A stretch of DNA of 64,000 bases from Neobacillus kokaensis (GTDB lineage Bacteria > Bacillota > Bacilli > Bacillales > Cytobacillaceae). Every line of letters begins with the position of its first letter. Positions within the stretch are counted from its first letter, which is position 1. The DNA is taken from NCBI RefSeq assembly GCF_014656545.1, contig NZ_BNDS01000003.1, positions 126,606 to 190,605 of the forward strand. Reading direction: 5' to 3'. Under the pieces are notes generated by a model that was not told the DNA's origin, did no database searches, and saw nothing but the letters and a program-made list of their open reading frames with translations. The translations under genes and the position numbers were made by a program. Positions 28,712 to 37,935 of the stretch are shown here, one piece after another.

Positions 28712-31156
28712 ATGTGTAAGCGGATTCTAGTAATTTTAACTGTTTTTATCTTAGTATTTTCTACAACAAAGACTATGGCAAAACAACCAAATAATCATAA
28801 GAGTGTTACAAAGAACATAAATGCCGTAAAAATTGTGAGAGACCAATATGGGGTTCCACATATTTACGCAAAAACAATAAAGGATTTATACCGTGCCTAT
28901 GGTTATACGATGGCACAAGACCGTTTATTTCAACTAATGATGTTTCGCCTCAGCAACGAAGGGAAGGTAGCCTCAGTTTTCGGGGGAAAGTACCTAGACC
29001 TAGATTTGAAAATGCGCCGGGACGGTTACAGCGATCAGGAAATTAAAAACATGATCGCCAAAATGGATCCGTTTTCGCAAAAAGTAATGGCCTACTTTGC
29101 TGAAGGGATCACACAGTATGTAAATGAGGCATTAAAAGATCCAGATCATTTATTATCGAAAGAGTTTCATGAGTACCATGTCACTCCAGAAAAATGGACA
29201 GATGTAGATGTCCTAAGACTGTACATGTCGTCGATGACTGTTTTTATGGATCAGGAACAGGAAGTTCAGAATGCTGCGATTTTAGAGAAACTAACACAAC
29301 AATATGGGGCTGAAAAGGCGGAAAAAATGTTCAACGATATTTTTCCAGCTAATGACCCTGCATCACCAACCAGCATTATGGAAGCGAAAACAACTGATCA
29401 GGCCAAGCACTCAAGGAATGTATCACAAGTTTCTAAAGAGGTAATGGAGGCTGCCGCTAATCTCGTCAAGCAGCGGAGGGATTTCGAAGCCAACTCACAT
29501 GAACTAGGTCTGCCGTTAAAAGTGGGAAGCAATGCGATGGTTGTTGGTCCTAAAAAGTCAAAATCGAGAAATGCCATGGTGTTTGGGGGACCTCAGGTAG
29601 GGCTGACGGCACCGGGATTTATCTATGAAGTCGGACTCCACTCCCCGGAAATTGACATTGAAGGTTCTGCATTCACCGGCTATCCATTCATTATGTTTGG
29701 CGCTACAAAAGATATTGGCTTTACCGCTACCGCAGGCTACGGCAACGTTGTTGACATTTTCAGCGAGAAACTTAATCCAGCCAATCCGCACCAATATTTT
29801 TACAAAGGTAAATGGCATGATATGAAAAAGCGGGTTGAGACCTTTGCTGTTCGTACCGACGACGGAAAAACGAGAAAGGTAGAAAAAGTATTTTACGAAA
29901 CCGTGCACGGTCCTGTCATTTATTTAGATGAAAACACCCATTCTGCTTATAGTAAAGCATGGGCGTTCCGCGGAACAGAAGCACAGAGCTGGTCTGCCTA
30001 TTTAGAATCGAACTATGCCCATAATTTGAATGATTTTAAGAAAGCAGCAAGGAAATACACGATGTCACTAAACTGGCATTACGCTGACAAGCGGGGAAAT
30101 ATCGCCTATTTCCATGTTGGGAAAATCCCGAATCGTGACAAGCGTGTTGATGACCGCCTGCCAACACCAGGTACTGGTGAATATGAGTGGAAAGGCTTCC
30201 TAGATCCCAAAAATAACCCGCATGTGATTAATCCTAAAGCTGGTTTTGTGGCAAACTGGAATAATAAACCCGCTCCAGACTGGAGTAATGGAGAGCAAAG
30301 CTTTAGATGGACCGCAGATCAAAGGGTCCAGCAATATATTGATCAAGCCAAAGCGGCAGATGATATCACATTAAAAAAGATCAATGACTTCAATTATCAC
30401 GCAAGTCTTGTTAATTTGCGTACAAAGTGGTTTAAGCCATATTTATTAGAGGCGCTTAAGAACAATCTTGATAAGGATCCAAAATACGAGGAAGTTTATC
30501 ACTATTTGAAAGACTGGAACAACCTTAATGAAGATTTGAACAAGGATGGAAAGTACGATAGCCCTGCCGTAACGATATTCGAAGCTTGGTGGTCGCATGT
30601 TGTTCAAAACTTATTTAAAGATGACCTTGGGGAAAGTTATAGCGAGCTGAAGCCGATCATTGACCAAGCATATGGCTGCGGTGTGTGCCTACGAACTTTC
30701 CAAGGGAAAGATGCAAAATCCCCTATCGATAATGATTGGTTAAACGGGGAATCCCGGGATCAATTGATTCTTGATAGCCTTGATCAAACAATCAGTCAAT
30801 TGGAAAATAAGACAGGCGAAAATATGGATCAATGGTTAACCAAAGTGCGGACGACAACCTTTGGCGGTAGTTCATTTATCGGATTCCCGCATGGGCTTGG
30901 TTCTGATAAGCCAATTCCGGAGATGAATAGGGGAAGTGAGAATCACTATGTGGAAATGGCCAAAAAAGGTCCGCATGGCTTCAATATTACCCCTCCAGGA
31001 CAGATTGGGTTTATCAGTAAAGATGGTACGGTCCACCAGCATTATGCAGATCAAATTGAGATGTATGCTAATTGGAAATTTAAACCGATTCTGTTTACTG
31101 AAAAAGATGTAAAGGCGAACGCCGAGTCGGTTGATTACTTACAGTTAAAAAAATAG
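28712..31156 (+). CDS. pac: Penicillin G acylase-type Ntn amidohydrolase
   Basis: 814 residues with a signal peptide (about 1-24). The order is alpha chain, linker, then beta chain starting at the N-terminal nucleophile Ser273 in [14 protein letters not shown]; the precursor is expected to cut itself before this Ser. Long stretches recall the B. megaterium enzyme ([14 protein letters not shown] opening, [42 protein letters not shown]). It hydrolyses the acyl side chain of penicillin G and similar phenylacetylated amides outside the cell. ATG 28712 follows GGAGGAAATT. A CGVC pair near residue 655, in a region where I recall no cysteines in the B. megaterium protein, might form a disulfide. The physiological substrate is unknown. 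Confidence 0.9.
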   Translation: MCKRILVILTVFILVFSTTKTMAKQPNNHKSVTKNINAVKIVRDQYGVPHIYAKTIKDLYRAYGYTMAQDRLFQLMMFRLSNEGKVASVFGGKYLDLDLKMRRDGYSDQEIKNMIAKMDPFSQKVMAYFAEGITQYVNEALKDPDHLLSKEFHEYHVTPEKWTDVDVLRLYMSSMTVFMDQEQEVQNAAILEKLTQQYGAEKAEKMFNDIFPANDPASPTSIMEAKTTDQAKHSRNVSQVSKEVMEAAANLVKQRRDFEANSHELGLPLKVGSNAMVVGPKKSKSRNAMVFGGPQVGLTAPGFIYEVGLHSPEIDIEGSAFTGYPFIMFGATKDIGFTATAGYGNVVDIFSEKLNPANPHQYFYKGKWHDMKKRVETFAVRTDDGKTRKVEKVFYETVHGPVIYLDENTHSAYSKAWAFRGTEAQSWSAYLESNYAHNLNDFKKAARKYTMSLNWHYADKRGNIAYFHVGKIPNRDKRVDDRLPTPGTGEYEWKGFLDPKNNPHVINPKAGFVANWNNKPAPDWSNGEQSFRWTADQRVQQYIDQAKAADDITLKKINDFNYHASLVNLRTKWFKPYLLEALKNNLDKDPKYEEVYHYLKDWNNLNEDLNKDGKYDSPAVTIFEAWWSHVVQNLFKDDLGESYSELKPIIDQAYGCGVCLRTFQGKDAKSPIDNDWLNGESRDQLILDSLDQTISQLENKTGENMDQWLTKVRTTTFGGSSFIGFPHGLGSDKPIPEMNRGSENHYVEMAKKGPHGFNITPPGQIGFISKDGTVHQHYADQIEMYANWKFKPILFTEKDVKANAESVDYLQLKK

Positions 31157-31167
31157 GAATAGTAGTA

Positions 31168-31205
31168 GCACTCAGGGACTAGCCTTCGTTTCTGGGTGCT
31201 TTTTA
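31168..31205 (+). terminator. Terminator of the penicillin acylase gene
   Basis: AGCACTCAG pairs with CTGGGTGCT (one G-U), followed by TTTTTATT. Confidence 0.75.
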
Positions 31206-31294
31206 TTCTGAAATTCAGGTTATTATCATATTGTTAATAAAGCATGAGTCGTACAGTCAGCATCCAAGGGAATAAAGGCAGAGGGGGAGGATTC

Positions 31295-32143
31295 ATGCTT
31301 TATTATGCACTGCTGCTTAGTGGTCAATTAGTCTGGAATTTGCCGCTGTTAACTGGTCTGCTGCTCGTTGCTCTCATCTATGGTGTATTTGTTACTTATT
31401 TTACTCCTATAAAAATCTATCAATGTCAGCCGCTTTTGTTCATTGTTAGTTTAGCCGTTTTATATATAACAATTGGCAGTCCTTTGGCGGCTTTAAGCCA
31501 TCTGACCTTTAGCACCCACATGGTTCAAATGAGCATCCTCTTTTTTATTTTCCCGCCGCTTTGTCTATTAGGCATTCCAGTTCATTTTTTTCGAAAAATA
31601 AGCACTATAGCGGCGGCTAAAATTTTTCCAAAACCGATTGCTGCCCTAGCGGTCTTTGCTGTGTTGTTCTTGCTGTACCATGTTTCGGCGGTGTTAATAT
31701 TCCTTTCGCGGCATCCAGCTATTCAAAATAGCTATCTATTGTTACTACTGGTCCTCGCTTTCCGTATGTGGCTGCCCATCGCTGCAGTTGATCAAGCTAA
31801 TGCCGAAAAGAAACGCTTTGCTTATCTAAGCGGGTTATTTTTAATGCCTGCGTGTGTATTGTTCATTGTGAATGCGATGAACGGCGGGGGAAATACACTA
31901 TATTTGAGGGAAATGAACGCCGCTTTTTGTATGCCGGGGATCGAACTTCAAGGCTTACACATATTGCCCGATGGCTATCAATCACAATGGGACCAGCTGC
32001 TAGCAGGAGTTTTAATGCTCGGAATGCATAAATTTTCAATTCTGTTAACTTTTCGTCTTGGAAAAAGTGTACAACGTTTGGAAATGGGTAAAAGTAACGT
32101 AAAGGGGGAATTTTTATCTATAAAAAACAAGAACGAAAGTTAA
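31295..32143 (+). CDS. ctaG: CtaG-family cytochrome oxidase assembly membrane protein
   Basis: About 282 residues with seven or so hydrophobic segments, of the caa3_CtaG family. Conserved His-bearing helices are visible (SHLTFSTHMVQMSILFFIFPPLCLLGIP). CtaG is needed to form active caa3 oxidase in B. subtilis. I use ATG 31295 because GAGGGGGAGG lies just before it; an in-frame ATG at 31244 has no ribosome site. Here the gene sits beside cydAB rather than ctaCDEF, so it may serve the neighbouring oxidase or be a second copy. Confidence 0.85.
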   Translation: MLYYALLLSGQLVWNLPLLTGLLLVALIYGVFVTYFTPIKIYQCQPLLFIVSLAVLYITIGSPLAALSHLTFSTHMVQMSILFFIFPPLCLLGIPVHFFRKISTIAAAKIFPKPIAALAVFAVLFLLYHVSAVLIFLSRHPAIQNSYLLLLLVLAFRMWLPIAAVDQANAEKKRFAYLSGLFLMPACVLFIVNAMNGGGNTLYLREMNAAFCMPGIELQGLHILPDGYQSQWDQLLAGVLMLGMHKFSILLTFRLGKSVQRLEMGKSNVKGEFLSIKNKNES

Positions 32144-32211
32144 TTTGGCTCGCCTTTTTTGTGGCTTTTATTATGGGGTTATCCATACTTGGACGGTTTT
32201 TTTTGGGATAA
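32116..32211 (+). CDS. Possible 31-residue single-pass membrane peptide between ctaG and cydA
   Basis: An open frame offset from ctaG and overlapping its end. It begins with a charged YKKQERK segment, then one membrane helix (LIWLAFFVAFIMGLSILG) and FFLG. AAAGGGGG stands 7 nt before an ATC, the only placed start; there is no ATG, GTG or TTG at a sensible site. The Lys/Arg then helix layout is like the short accessory subunits of oxidases. If real, it uses a rare start codon. Confidence 0.35.
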   Translation: MYKKQERKLIWLAFFVAFIMGLSILGRFFLG

Positions 32212-32229
32212 CAGAAAGGTGATTTAGAA

Positions 32230-33588
32230 ATGGGAAATGAGGAAGCAGTATTTTTTAGCCGGGTGCTGACAGAATTAACATTATCTTTTCATATTATTTA
32301 TGCAACGATCGGCGTTGGCGTCCCGCTGATGATCATGATTGCCCAATGGGTGGGAATTAAAAAGCAGGATGAACATTATATTTTATTAGCTAGGCGCTGG
32401 ACGCGCGGGTTTGTAATTACAGTGGCGGTCGGCGTTGTGACGGGTACGGCGATTGGCCTGCAGCTATCACTATTGTGGCCGAATTTTATGGAACTGGCTG
32501 GGAATGTGATTGCCCTGCCGCTGTTTATGGAAACATTCGCTTTCTTTTTTGAAGCGATTTTTTTAGGCATTTATATCTATACATGGGACAGGTTTAAAAA
32601 TCAGAAAAGGCATTTGCTGCTGTTAATTCCGGTTGCACTTGGAGCGTCCTTTTCGGCTATTTTCATTACGATTGTCAATGCCTTTATGAATGCGCCGCAA
32701 GGATTTGATTTGGTGAACGGGCAGCTTGTCAATGTCAGCCCGATTGTGGCAATGTTCAATCCGGCCATGCCGACAAAAGTGGCGCACGTTCTGGTGACTG
32801 CCTATATGACCTCAGCATTTGTGCTGGCCGCCATCGGTGCATACCGGCTATTGAAAGGCTCTAGTCATACATATCATAAAAAAGCGTTATTTTTAACGAT
32901 GAAGCTGGGCTTTATTTTTTCGATAGCTACCGCCATCATCGGGGATTTCTCCGGCAAATATTTAGCAGAATATCAGCCGGAAAAATTAGCCGCAGCGGAA
33001 TGGCATTTTGAAACCGGAGAGGGTGCACCGCTGATTTTATACGGAGTTCTAGCTAATGACGAAGTGAAATATGCGATTAAGATTCCATATGCCCTCAGTT
33101 TTTTGGCACATAGTAGTCTGTACTCGAGTGTGATTGGTTTGGATCAATTTGCGGAGGAGGATATACCGCCGCTCTATATTCACTATTTGTTTGATGTAAT
33201 GGTGACGATCGGAATGTGGATGATTGGGTTGTCTGCGGTTTATTTGGCCGGCGCTTGGCTTAGGTGGGGGTTTATTACGGCAAAATGGTTTCGCTGGCTG
33301 ATCGTTCTCGGCGGTCCGTTATCGATAATTGCGATTGAAGCTGGATGGTGGCTTGCAGAAGTTGGACGGCAGCCGTGGATCCTTAGAGGAATTATGCGGA
33401 CAAGTGAAGCTGCCACGACAAGCGGTCAGGTAGATTTGATGCTCTTGCTGTTTGCCGGATTATATTTGATTCTAGGAATCGGCAGTATGTTAGTGTTGTG
33501 GCGGATGTTCCGCAATAATCCGGTTGAGCAGGAATTGGAAGATCGTCGAGCAGAGAAAGCAGGTGACATCAAATGGACCTTGAAATAA
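32230..33588 (+). CDS. cydA: Cytochrome bd-type quinol oxidase subunit I
   Basis: 452 residues with about nine membrane helices and a short Q-loop, as in Bacillus YthA/CydA. Heme ligands are visible at His21 (LTLSFHIIYATIG) and His186 (KVAHVLVTAYM). The acidic pair in ETFAFFFEAIFLG (Glu101, Glu108) and the conserved GRQPW near residue 375 are present. It oxidises quinol and reduces O2 to water at high affinity. It overlaps cydB by 16 bases. The symbol ythA may suit better if a second bd oxidase exists in the genome. Confidence 0.92.
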   Translation: MGNEEAVFFSRVLTELTLSFHIIYATIGVGVPLMIMIAQWVGIKKQDEHYILLARRWTRGFVITVAVGVVTGTAIGLQLSLLWPNFMELAGNVIALPLFMETFAFFFEAIFLGIYIYTWDRFKNQKRHLLLLIPVALGASFSAIFITIVNAFMNAPQGFDLVNGQLVNVSPIVAMFNPAMPTKVAHVLVTAYMTSAFVLAAIGAYRLLKGSSHTYHKKALFLTMKLGFIFSIATAIIGDFSGKYLAEYQPEKLAAAEWHFETGEGAPLILYGVLANDEVKYAIKIPYALSFLAHSSLYSSVIGLDQFAEEDIPPLYIHYLFDVMVTIGMWMIGLSAVYLAGAWLRWGFITAKWFRWLIVLGGPLSIIAIEAGWWLAEVGRQPWILRGIMRTSEAATTSGQVDLMLLLFAGLYLILGIGSMLVLWRMFRNNPVEQELEDRRAEKAGDIKWTLK

Positions 33589-34598
33589 TCGGAATAACTG
33601 TCTTAGGTGTGTTTCTTTTCGGATATATCATCGTTGCCTCGATAGATTTTGGTGCCGGGTTTTTTAATGCCTATAGCACGTTAACTGGCAAACAGCATAT
33701 TTTGACGAAGGTGATTCAACGGTATTTGTCCCCGGTTTGGGAGGTCACAAATGTGTTTTTAGTGTTTTTCTTCGTCGGGATTGTCGGATTTTTTCCAAAA
33801 ACCGCGTACTATTACGGCTCGACATTGTTGGTTCCGGCAAGCATCGCCATTATACTGCTGGCTATTCGAGGCGCTTATTATGCTTTTACTATTTATGGCG
33901 GATTGGAGCATCGACGTTATACCATTTTGTACGGGCTTACCGGATTATTCATCCCGGCTTCTTTGTCAATTGTATTGGTGATATCAGAAGGCGGTTTTGT
34001 TAGGCTGGAGCGTTCAGGACCGGTGCTTGATTATTGGACGTTGTTCACAAGCCCGTTATCGTGGAGTATTGTTGTGTTAAGTTTGACATCGGTTTTGTAT
34101 ATTTCGGCAGTATTTTTAACATGGTATTCGCGAAAAGCAAAGGACTGGGGAGCGGTGAAACTGCTGCGAAAATATGCCCTTGGCTGGGCGCTTCCGGCAA
34201 TCATTACGGCAGCTGGTATTATCGTAGAAATGCGGACACATAATCCGGAGCATTATAGCCGGCTTGTAGACCTTTGGTGGATGTTCGCGTTGTCTGTGTT
34301 ATTGTTTGCCGGAACAGTGTATTTGCTTTGGAAAGGAATTGCCTACGGTATCGCATTTGTCCTGATGACCGGGCAGTTTGCGCTTGCCTTCTTGGCTTAT
34401 GGCATTTCGCATTATCCGTATTTAATGTATCCGTATTTAACGATTTATGACAGTTTTACCAATGAAGCGATGGCCACCGCCTTAGTTATTGCCTTTATTG
34501 CTGGTCTTGGGCTGCTGCTGCCGTCACTGTATTTGTTGCTGCGGCTTTTCTTGTTTAATAAAGAGTATGTGCAGGGTAATCGCGATGATCATGTGTAG
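33573..34598 (+). CDS. cydB: Cytochrome bd-type quinol oxidase subunit II
   Basis: 341 residues, membrane protein with the CydB opening (FGYIIVASIDFGAGFFNAYS) and AIRGAYYAFTIYGG. It pairs with subunit I; the genes overlap and are coupled. GCAGGTGA lies before the ATG. Confidence 0.92.
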   Translation: MDLEIIGITVLGVFLFGYIIVASIDFGAGFFNAYSTLTGKQHILTKVIQRYLSPVWEVTNVFLVFFFVGIVGFFPKTAYYYGSTLLVPASIAIILLAIRGAYYAFTIYGGLEHRRYTILYGLTGLFIPASLSIVLVISEGGFVRLERSGPVLDYWTLFTSPLSWSIVVLSLTSVLYISAVFLTWYSRKAKDWGAVKLLRKYALGWALPAIITAAGIIVEMRTHNPEHYSRLVDLWWMFALSVLLFAGTVYLLWKGIAYGIAFVLMTGQFALAFLAYGISHYPYLMYPYLTIYDSFTNEAMATALVIAFIAGLGLLLPSLYLLLRLFLFNKEYVQGNRDDHV

Positions 34599-34610
34599 GG
34601 AGGGATTGGT

Positions 34611-34727
34611 TTGGAAAGTTTCTTTATTTTTTATGCACCGTTTCTCGTTGTCTTGGCTTCGATTGTTGCGGCGTTTTGGCTGGCACCGATGGATCGTGTG
34701 GTGAAGGATAGCAGAGGGCAGAGGTAG
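34611..34727 (+). CDS. cydS: Cytochrome bd small subunit CydS
   Basis: 38 residues: MESFFIFYAPFLVVLASIVA then AFW, with a short charged tail. The pattern (aromatic N-terminus, YAP, valine-rich helix, AAFW) matches the CydS subunit seen in the Geobacillus bd oxidase structure, which covers a helix position of subunit I. The start is TTG, 6 nt after GGAGGG, 12 nt past the cydB stop. Confidence 0.85.
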   Translation: MESFFIFYAPFLVVLASIVAAFWLAPMDRVVKDSRGQR

Positions 34728-34751
34728 CGCTATAGCCAAAGGGATGGAGTT

Positions 34752-34780
34752 GTAAAAAAAGCGGGTTTTATTGCCCGCTC
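34752..34780. terminator. Hairpin after cydS
   Basis: AGCGGG pairs with CCCGCT around TTTTATTG. The seven-A run before it gives a T tract only on the minus strand, so its value as a terminator for the cyd genes is uncertain. Confidence 0.45.
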
Positions 34781-34976
34781 GCCCCCTCACAAGAGTGCAA
34801 ACGGTAAAAAAACAAGACATGATTTTGTCCGAAGACACTGTTTAAAAGAGCACTGAGAGTAAAAAGGATTTTCCCTAAGAAGAAGTTTCAACTTTTCCTT
34901 GCCCCTTTTCAATTGGCATTTATACCAAAGTTTACTAAAGTATAATTATAGAATAAATGCAGGGAGAGATAGGGAA

Positions 34977-36152
34977 TTGTCGGAAAATAAACGAAACTCA
35001 CTACTGGAAATTCTTTTAGTCTCAACTAGACTTGGACTCACATCATTTGGGGGACCCGTTGCCCATTTGGGATACTTCCATGAAGAATATGTCCGCCGGA
35101 AAAAATGGCTCGATGAAAAAAGTTATGCAGACTTAGTGGCGCTGTGTCAATTCTTACCTGGTCCTGCGAGCAGCCAGGTCGGAATCGGTATCGGTGTTCA
35201 TCGAGGCGGTCTCCTTGGAGGAATTTTAGCCTTCATTGGCTTCACTGCACCATCGGCCATTGCCTTAATCCTGTTTGCCCTGCTGCTACAAGGCTTAAAC
35301 ATCCATGATGCTGGCTGGATTCACGGTTTGAAAATTGTTGCTGTCGCTGTCGTCGCCCATGCTATTGCAGGAATGGCGCAAAAATTAACACCTGATAAAC
35401 CGACCAAAGCGATTGCTTTGTTTGCACTAACCGCCACGTTATTATGGCAGACGGCTGTTACGCAGGTCGGAATCATAGTATTGTCTGCTGCCGTCGGATT
35501 GCTCATTTTCAAACACAACAAAGAAGAATCAACTGGTAATTTAGCTTTTCCCGTCTCACATCGATTTGCCACTGCCTGCTTAGGACTGTTTTTCGGATTG
35601 CTGATTTTCTTGCCGATTTTAAAAGAATTCACATCCTCCTATTGGCTGGCATTATTCGATAGTTTCTACCGATCAGGCTCATTGGTTTTTGGCGGCGGGC
35701 ATGTAGTACTGCCATTATTGGAGCGCGAATTTGTCCCGACTGGATGGTTATCGAAGGAAGAATTTCTAGCAGGTTACGGAGCAGCCCAGGCTGTACCGGG
35801 ACCTTTATTTACGTTTGCAGCATACATTGGAGCTGTGACTAAAGGATGGATAGGAGGCATGGTCGCAACCATCGCGATATTTTTGCCGGCTTTTCTTCTC
35901 GTTTTAGGTACGCTGCCTTTTTGGAACACGTTAAGGCATAACCCGAAAATCAAAGGTGCATTAGTCGGGATAAATGCAGCTGTAGTTGGTATTTTGATTG
36001 CGGCCTTTTATAATCCGATCTGGACGAGTTCTATCTTGGAGCCAAAGGACTTTGCCTTTGCAGCTATCCTTTTTAGTATGTTGGTCTATTGGAAATTGCC
36101 GCCATGGGTGATTGTGGTAACGGGAGCGATTGGCGGATTGATTTTTTATTAA
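34977..36152 (+). CDS. chrA: Chromate transporter, two-domain ChrA type
   Basis: About 391 residues made of two homologous CHR halves. The first has RLGLTSFGGPVAHLGYF and FLPGPASSQVGIGIG; the second has GSLVFGGGHVVLPLLE and QAVPGPLFTFAAYIGA. The family exports chromate by coupling to ion gradients. TTG 34977 follows an AGGGAGAGATAGGGA stretch; an upstream in-frame ATG at 34899 lies before the AT-rich promoter-like segment and is unlikely. No chromate regulator is adjacent. Confidence 0.88.
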   Translation: MSENKRNSLLEILLVSTRLGLTSFGGPVAHLGYFHEEYVRRKKWLDEKSYADLVALCQFLPGPASSQVGIGIGVHRGGLLGGILAFIGFTAPSAIALILFALLLQGLNIHDAGWIHGLKIVAVAVVAHAIAGMAQKLTPDKPTKAIALFALTATLLWQTAVTQVGIIVLSAAVGLLIFKHNKEESTGNLAFPVSHRFATACLGLFFGLLIFLPILKEFTSSYWLALFDSFYRSGSLVFGGGHVVLPLLEREFVPTGWLSKEEFLAGYGAAQAVPGPLFTFAAYIGAVTKGWIGGMVATIAIFLPAFLLVLGTLPFWNTLRHNPKIKGALVGINAAVVGILIAAFYNPIWTSSILEPKDFAFAAILFSMLVYWKLPPWVIVVTGAIGGLIFY

Positions 36153-36225
36153 ACGGAAGGTTTTTAAAAGGGAATGTTCGAATATATTTGAGTGAACAAA
36201 TCCCATAGGAACTGGAAGTGAGCGG

Positions 36226-36741
36226 ATGGCCAATAGAATTAGATTAATATTTTTCAGTTTTTTAGTTATTGGGATTGGCATTTGGGGTATTCACTATTTT
36301 CAACATTCCACCTTTCAAAAAGCGTTTGAAAAAGATTATGGGGCTGGAGCAAAGATGTTAGAAATGATTCCGGCCGGAAAAAGTAAACTTATCATATATG
36401 ATCATAACCAAGAAATTCGGGCTGTTGGTTATACAAAGAGCATCCTAGGATGGGTGAAAAAAAGCGAAGGCACCCCTTCAATTAAAAACAATGAAACTTT
36501 TCGGCTGGATAATATTAATACAATTTCAGTTGAAGACCGCCATTTTCTTTTCGGTTATGTTGACTCAAAACAGATTAAAAGTATTCGATTTAAAACAGAT
36601 GATTTTCTGGTTCAATATAATGTCCATTCTTATTATTGGTACCTGCCTATTTTTAATAAAAAGGATACCAGTTTCGAAGCAAATCAGTTTAGTGTCATTT
36701 TGAAAAATGGTAAAGAGATTTTTTATCCATTTGAACATTGA
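36226..36741 (+). CDS. Unrecognised membrane-anchored protein
   Basis: 171 residues with one N-terminal membrane helix (LIFFSFLVIGIGIWGIHYF) and a soluble, mainly beta outer part of about 145 residues. A GGAAGTGAGCGG stretch precedes the ATG. I do not recognise the family. The outer part contains many charged and aromatic residues (YYWYLPIF) and no cysteines, so it is not a lipoprotein. It lies between chrA and the convergent yqjF. Confidence 0.7.
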   Translation: MANRIRLIFFSFLVIGIGIWGIHYFQHSTFQKAFEKDYGAGAKMLEMIPAGKSKLIIYDHNQEIRAVGYTKSILGWVKKSEGTPSIKNNETFRLDNINTISVEDRHFLFGYVDSKQIKSIRFKTDDFLVQYNVHSYYWYLPIFNKKDTSFEANQFSVILKNGKEIFYPFEH

Positions 36742-36793
36742 AAAGGGGAACTTTGTTGTTCTTCTTTTTTGTCGTTACCGTGAAATTTTTACT

Positions 36794-37471
36794 TCATCGC
36801 CGCACCATTTTTAATGGAAAAATAAACGCCTCTTTTCGAGGACAGAAATGGACAAGCTGCGGCTCTTTACTTAAGCCAAAAGGTGTTCCCAAATTTGTCG
36901 CTACATCAACCTCCGCCTCGCTGACTTTCATGCTTTCATGACTTATATTGCCCTTTAGTAAAAACGGTCCCAACTTAGTAAACAAAGAATACCGCTCCAG
37001 CAGCCAAAAATCTAATGTTCCCGGTTCGGTCCGGATGCACGGTCCCCCGGCCGCCGCATACTTTACTGAAAATTCACCATCTCCAAACACCCGCTTACTA
37101 TAAAATACCGATTTATGTGCCTTTTTTAAAAATGACATCCTAGCCAGGCAATACGGTAATGAAGCCGCACGGGCACCTAAAACACTAGGCAAATGATTAG
37201 CATCAAGCGTAAAAAAATAAACACCAGAGGTATTCCCAACCTTCACATACGTTCTTACATTCAATTCCAAATACCGATTCAATAATGGAATCTCCGGAAG
37301 AAACCGGAACCGCTGGTGACTGACACCAAATGGAAGCATCGTCAGCCATGCTTTTCCATCAAACAAATCCAGCTCCAGTTCGGCGGGAAGAAGTTCCTGT
37401 AATCGTTCAGCCGCTGCCTCCCAATGACAAAATAATAAATCCTCCCAAGTCTGCTTTAAAATCCAGCCCAT
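36794..37471 (-). CDS. yqjF: YqjF-like DUF2071 protein
   Basis: 225 residues. The motifs are typical of DUF2071, a fold related to acetoacetate decarboxylase (LPFGVSHQRFRFLPEIPLLNRYLELNVRTYV; GVYFFTLDANHLPSVLGARAASLPYCLARM; FWLLERYSLF). Function is not known. The ATG at 37471 is preferred because GGGAG lies upstream and earlier residues fall in the cad operator region. It is divergent from cadC; the intergenic operator could touch its expression. Confidence 0.82.
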   Translation of the reverse strand: MGWILKQTWEDLLFCHWEAAAERLQELLPAELELDLFDGKAWLTMLPFGVSHQRFRFLPEIPLLNRYLELNVRTYVKVGNTSGVYFFTLDANHLPSVLGARAASLPYCLARMSFLKKAHKSVFYSKRVFGDGEFSVKYAAAGGPCIRTEPGTLDFWLLERYSLFTKLGPFLLKGNISHESMKVSEAEVDVATNLGTPFGLSKEPQLVHFCPRKEAFIFPLKMVRR

Positions 37472-37501
37472 TTTTAGAAAACTCCCTTTTAAATGATTGA
37501 C

Positions 37502-37521
37502 ATTCAAACCTGTATTTGAAT
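37502..37521. promoter_or_regulatory. cad operator 1
   Basis: A perfect ATTCAAA - 6 nt - TTTGAAT palindrome, closely resembling the CadC operator of pI258 (TCAAAnnnnnnTTTGA). Its left arm covers the -35 position of the promoter whose TATAAT is at 37526. Confidence 0.75.
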
Positions 37522-37525
37522 AAGA

Positions 37526-37531
37526 TATAAT
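37526..37531 (+). promoter_or_regulatory. -10 box of the cad operon
   Basis: TATAAT lies between the two cad operators; the -35 position (TTCAAA, 37503-37508, 17-nt spacing) is weak and lies inside operator 1. Confidence 0.6.
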
Positions 37532-37546
37532 CAAACGAACATTTGA
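37531..37546. promoter_or_regulatory. cad operator 2
   Basis: TCAAA - 6 nt - TTTGA, the same spacing as operator 1, overlapping the expected transcription start and ending 17 bp before the cadC ATG. Confidence 0.65.
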
Positions 37547-37563
37547 AGGAAGAAGGTGGTACT

Positions 37564-37935
37564 ATGAAAGACCGTGATGTTTGCGAGATTGCTTGTGTCG
37601 ATAGCGAAAAAACTGCCCGGGTTCAGCAGGCGGTTACACAAACCAGCCATATCCTTGAAGTAACAAAGCTTTTTAAAGCATTATCCGATGAAACCCGAAT
37701 GAAAATCGCCTATGCGCTTACGCTCGAAGACGAGCTCTGTGTCTGTGATGTAGCCCATATTGTCGGAGCGACAACAGCGACGGCATCCCATCATTTGCGC
37801 CATTTGAAAAGTCTAGGCCTTGCGAAATACCGCAAAGAGGGAAAGTTAGTTTATTATTCCCTTGATGACGATCATGTAAAACAATTAATCCATATCGCAT
37901 TTGAACACCAGGAAGAGGTGGCGGAGCGTGAGTAA
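37564..37935 (+). CDS. cadC: ArsR/SmtB-type metal-sensing repressor CadC
   Basis: 123 residues with a winged helix. The CadC metal-1 cysteines are present: the N-terminal pair in DVCEIACVD and the helix pair in ELCVCDVA; the recognition helix is TTATASHHLRHLKSLG. The C-terminal His-rich end (HVKQLIHIAFEHQ) fits the second zinc site. It senses Cd/Pb/Zn and releases the cad operator. ATG 37564 follows AAGGTGG; an earlier ATG upstream would add eight residues. It ends inside the start of cadA (GTGAGTAA), so the two are translationally coupled. Confidence 0.92.
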   Translation: MKDRDVCEIACVDSEKTARVQQAVTQTSHILEVTKLFKALSDETRMKIAYALTLEDELCVCDVAHIVGATTATASHHLRHLKSLGLAKYRKEGKLVYYSLDDDHVKQLIHIAFEHQEEVAERE

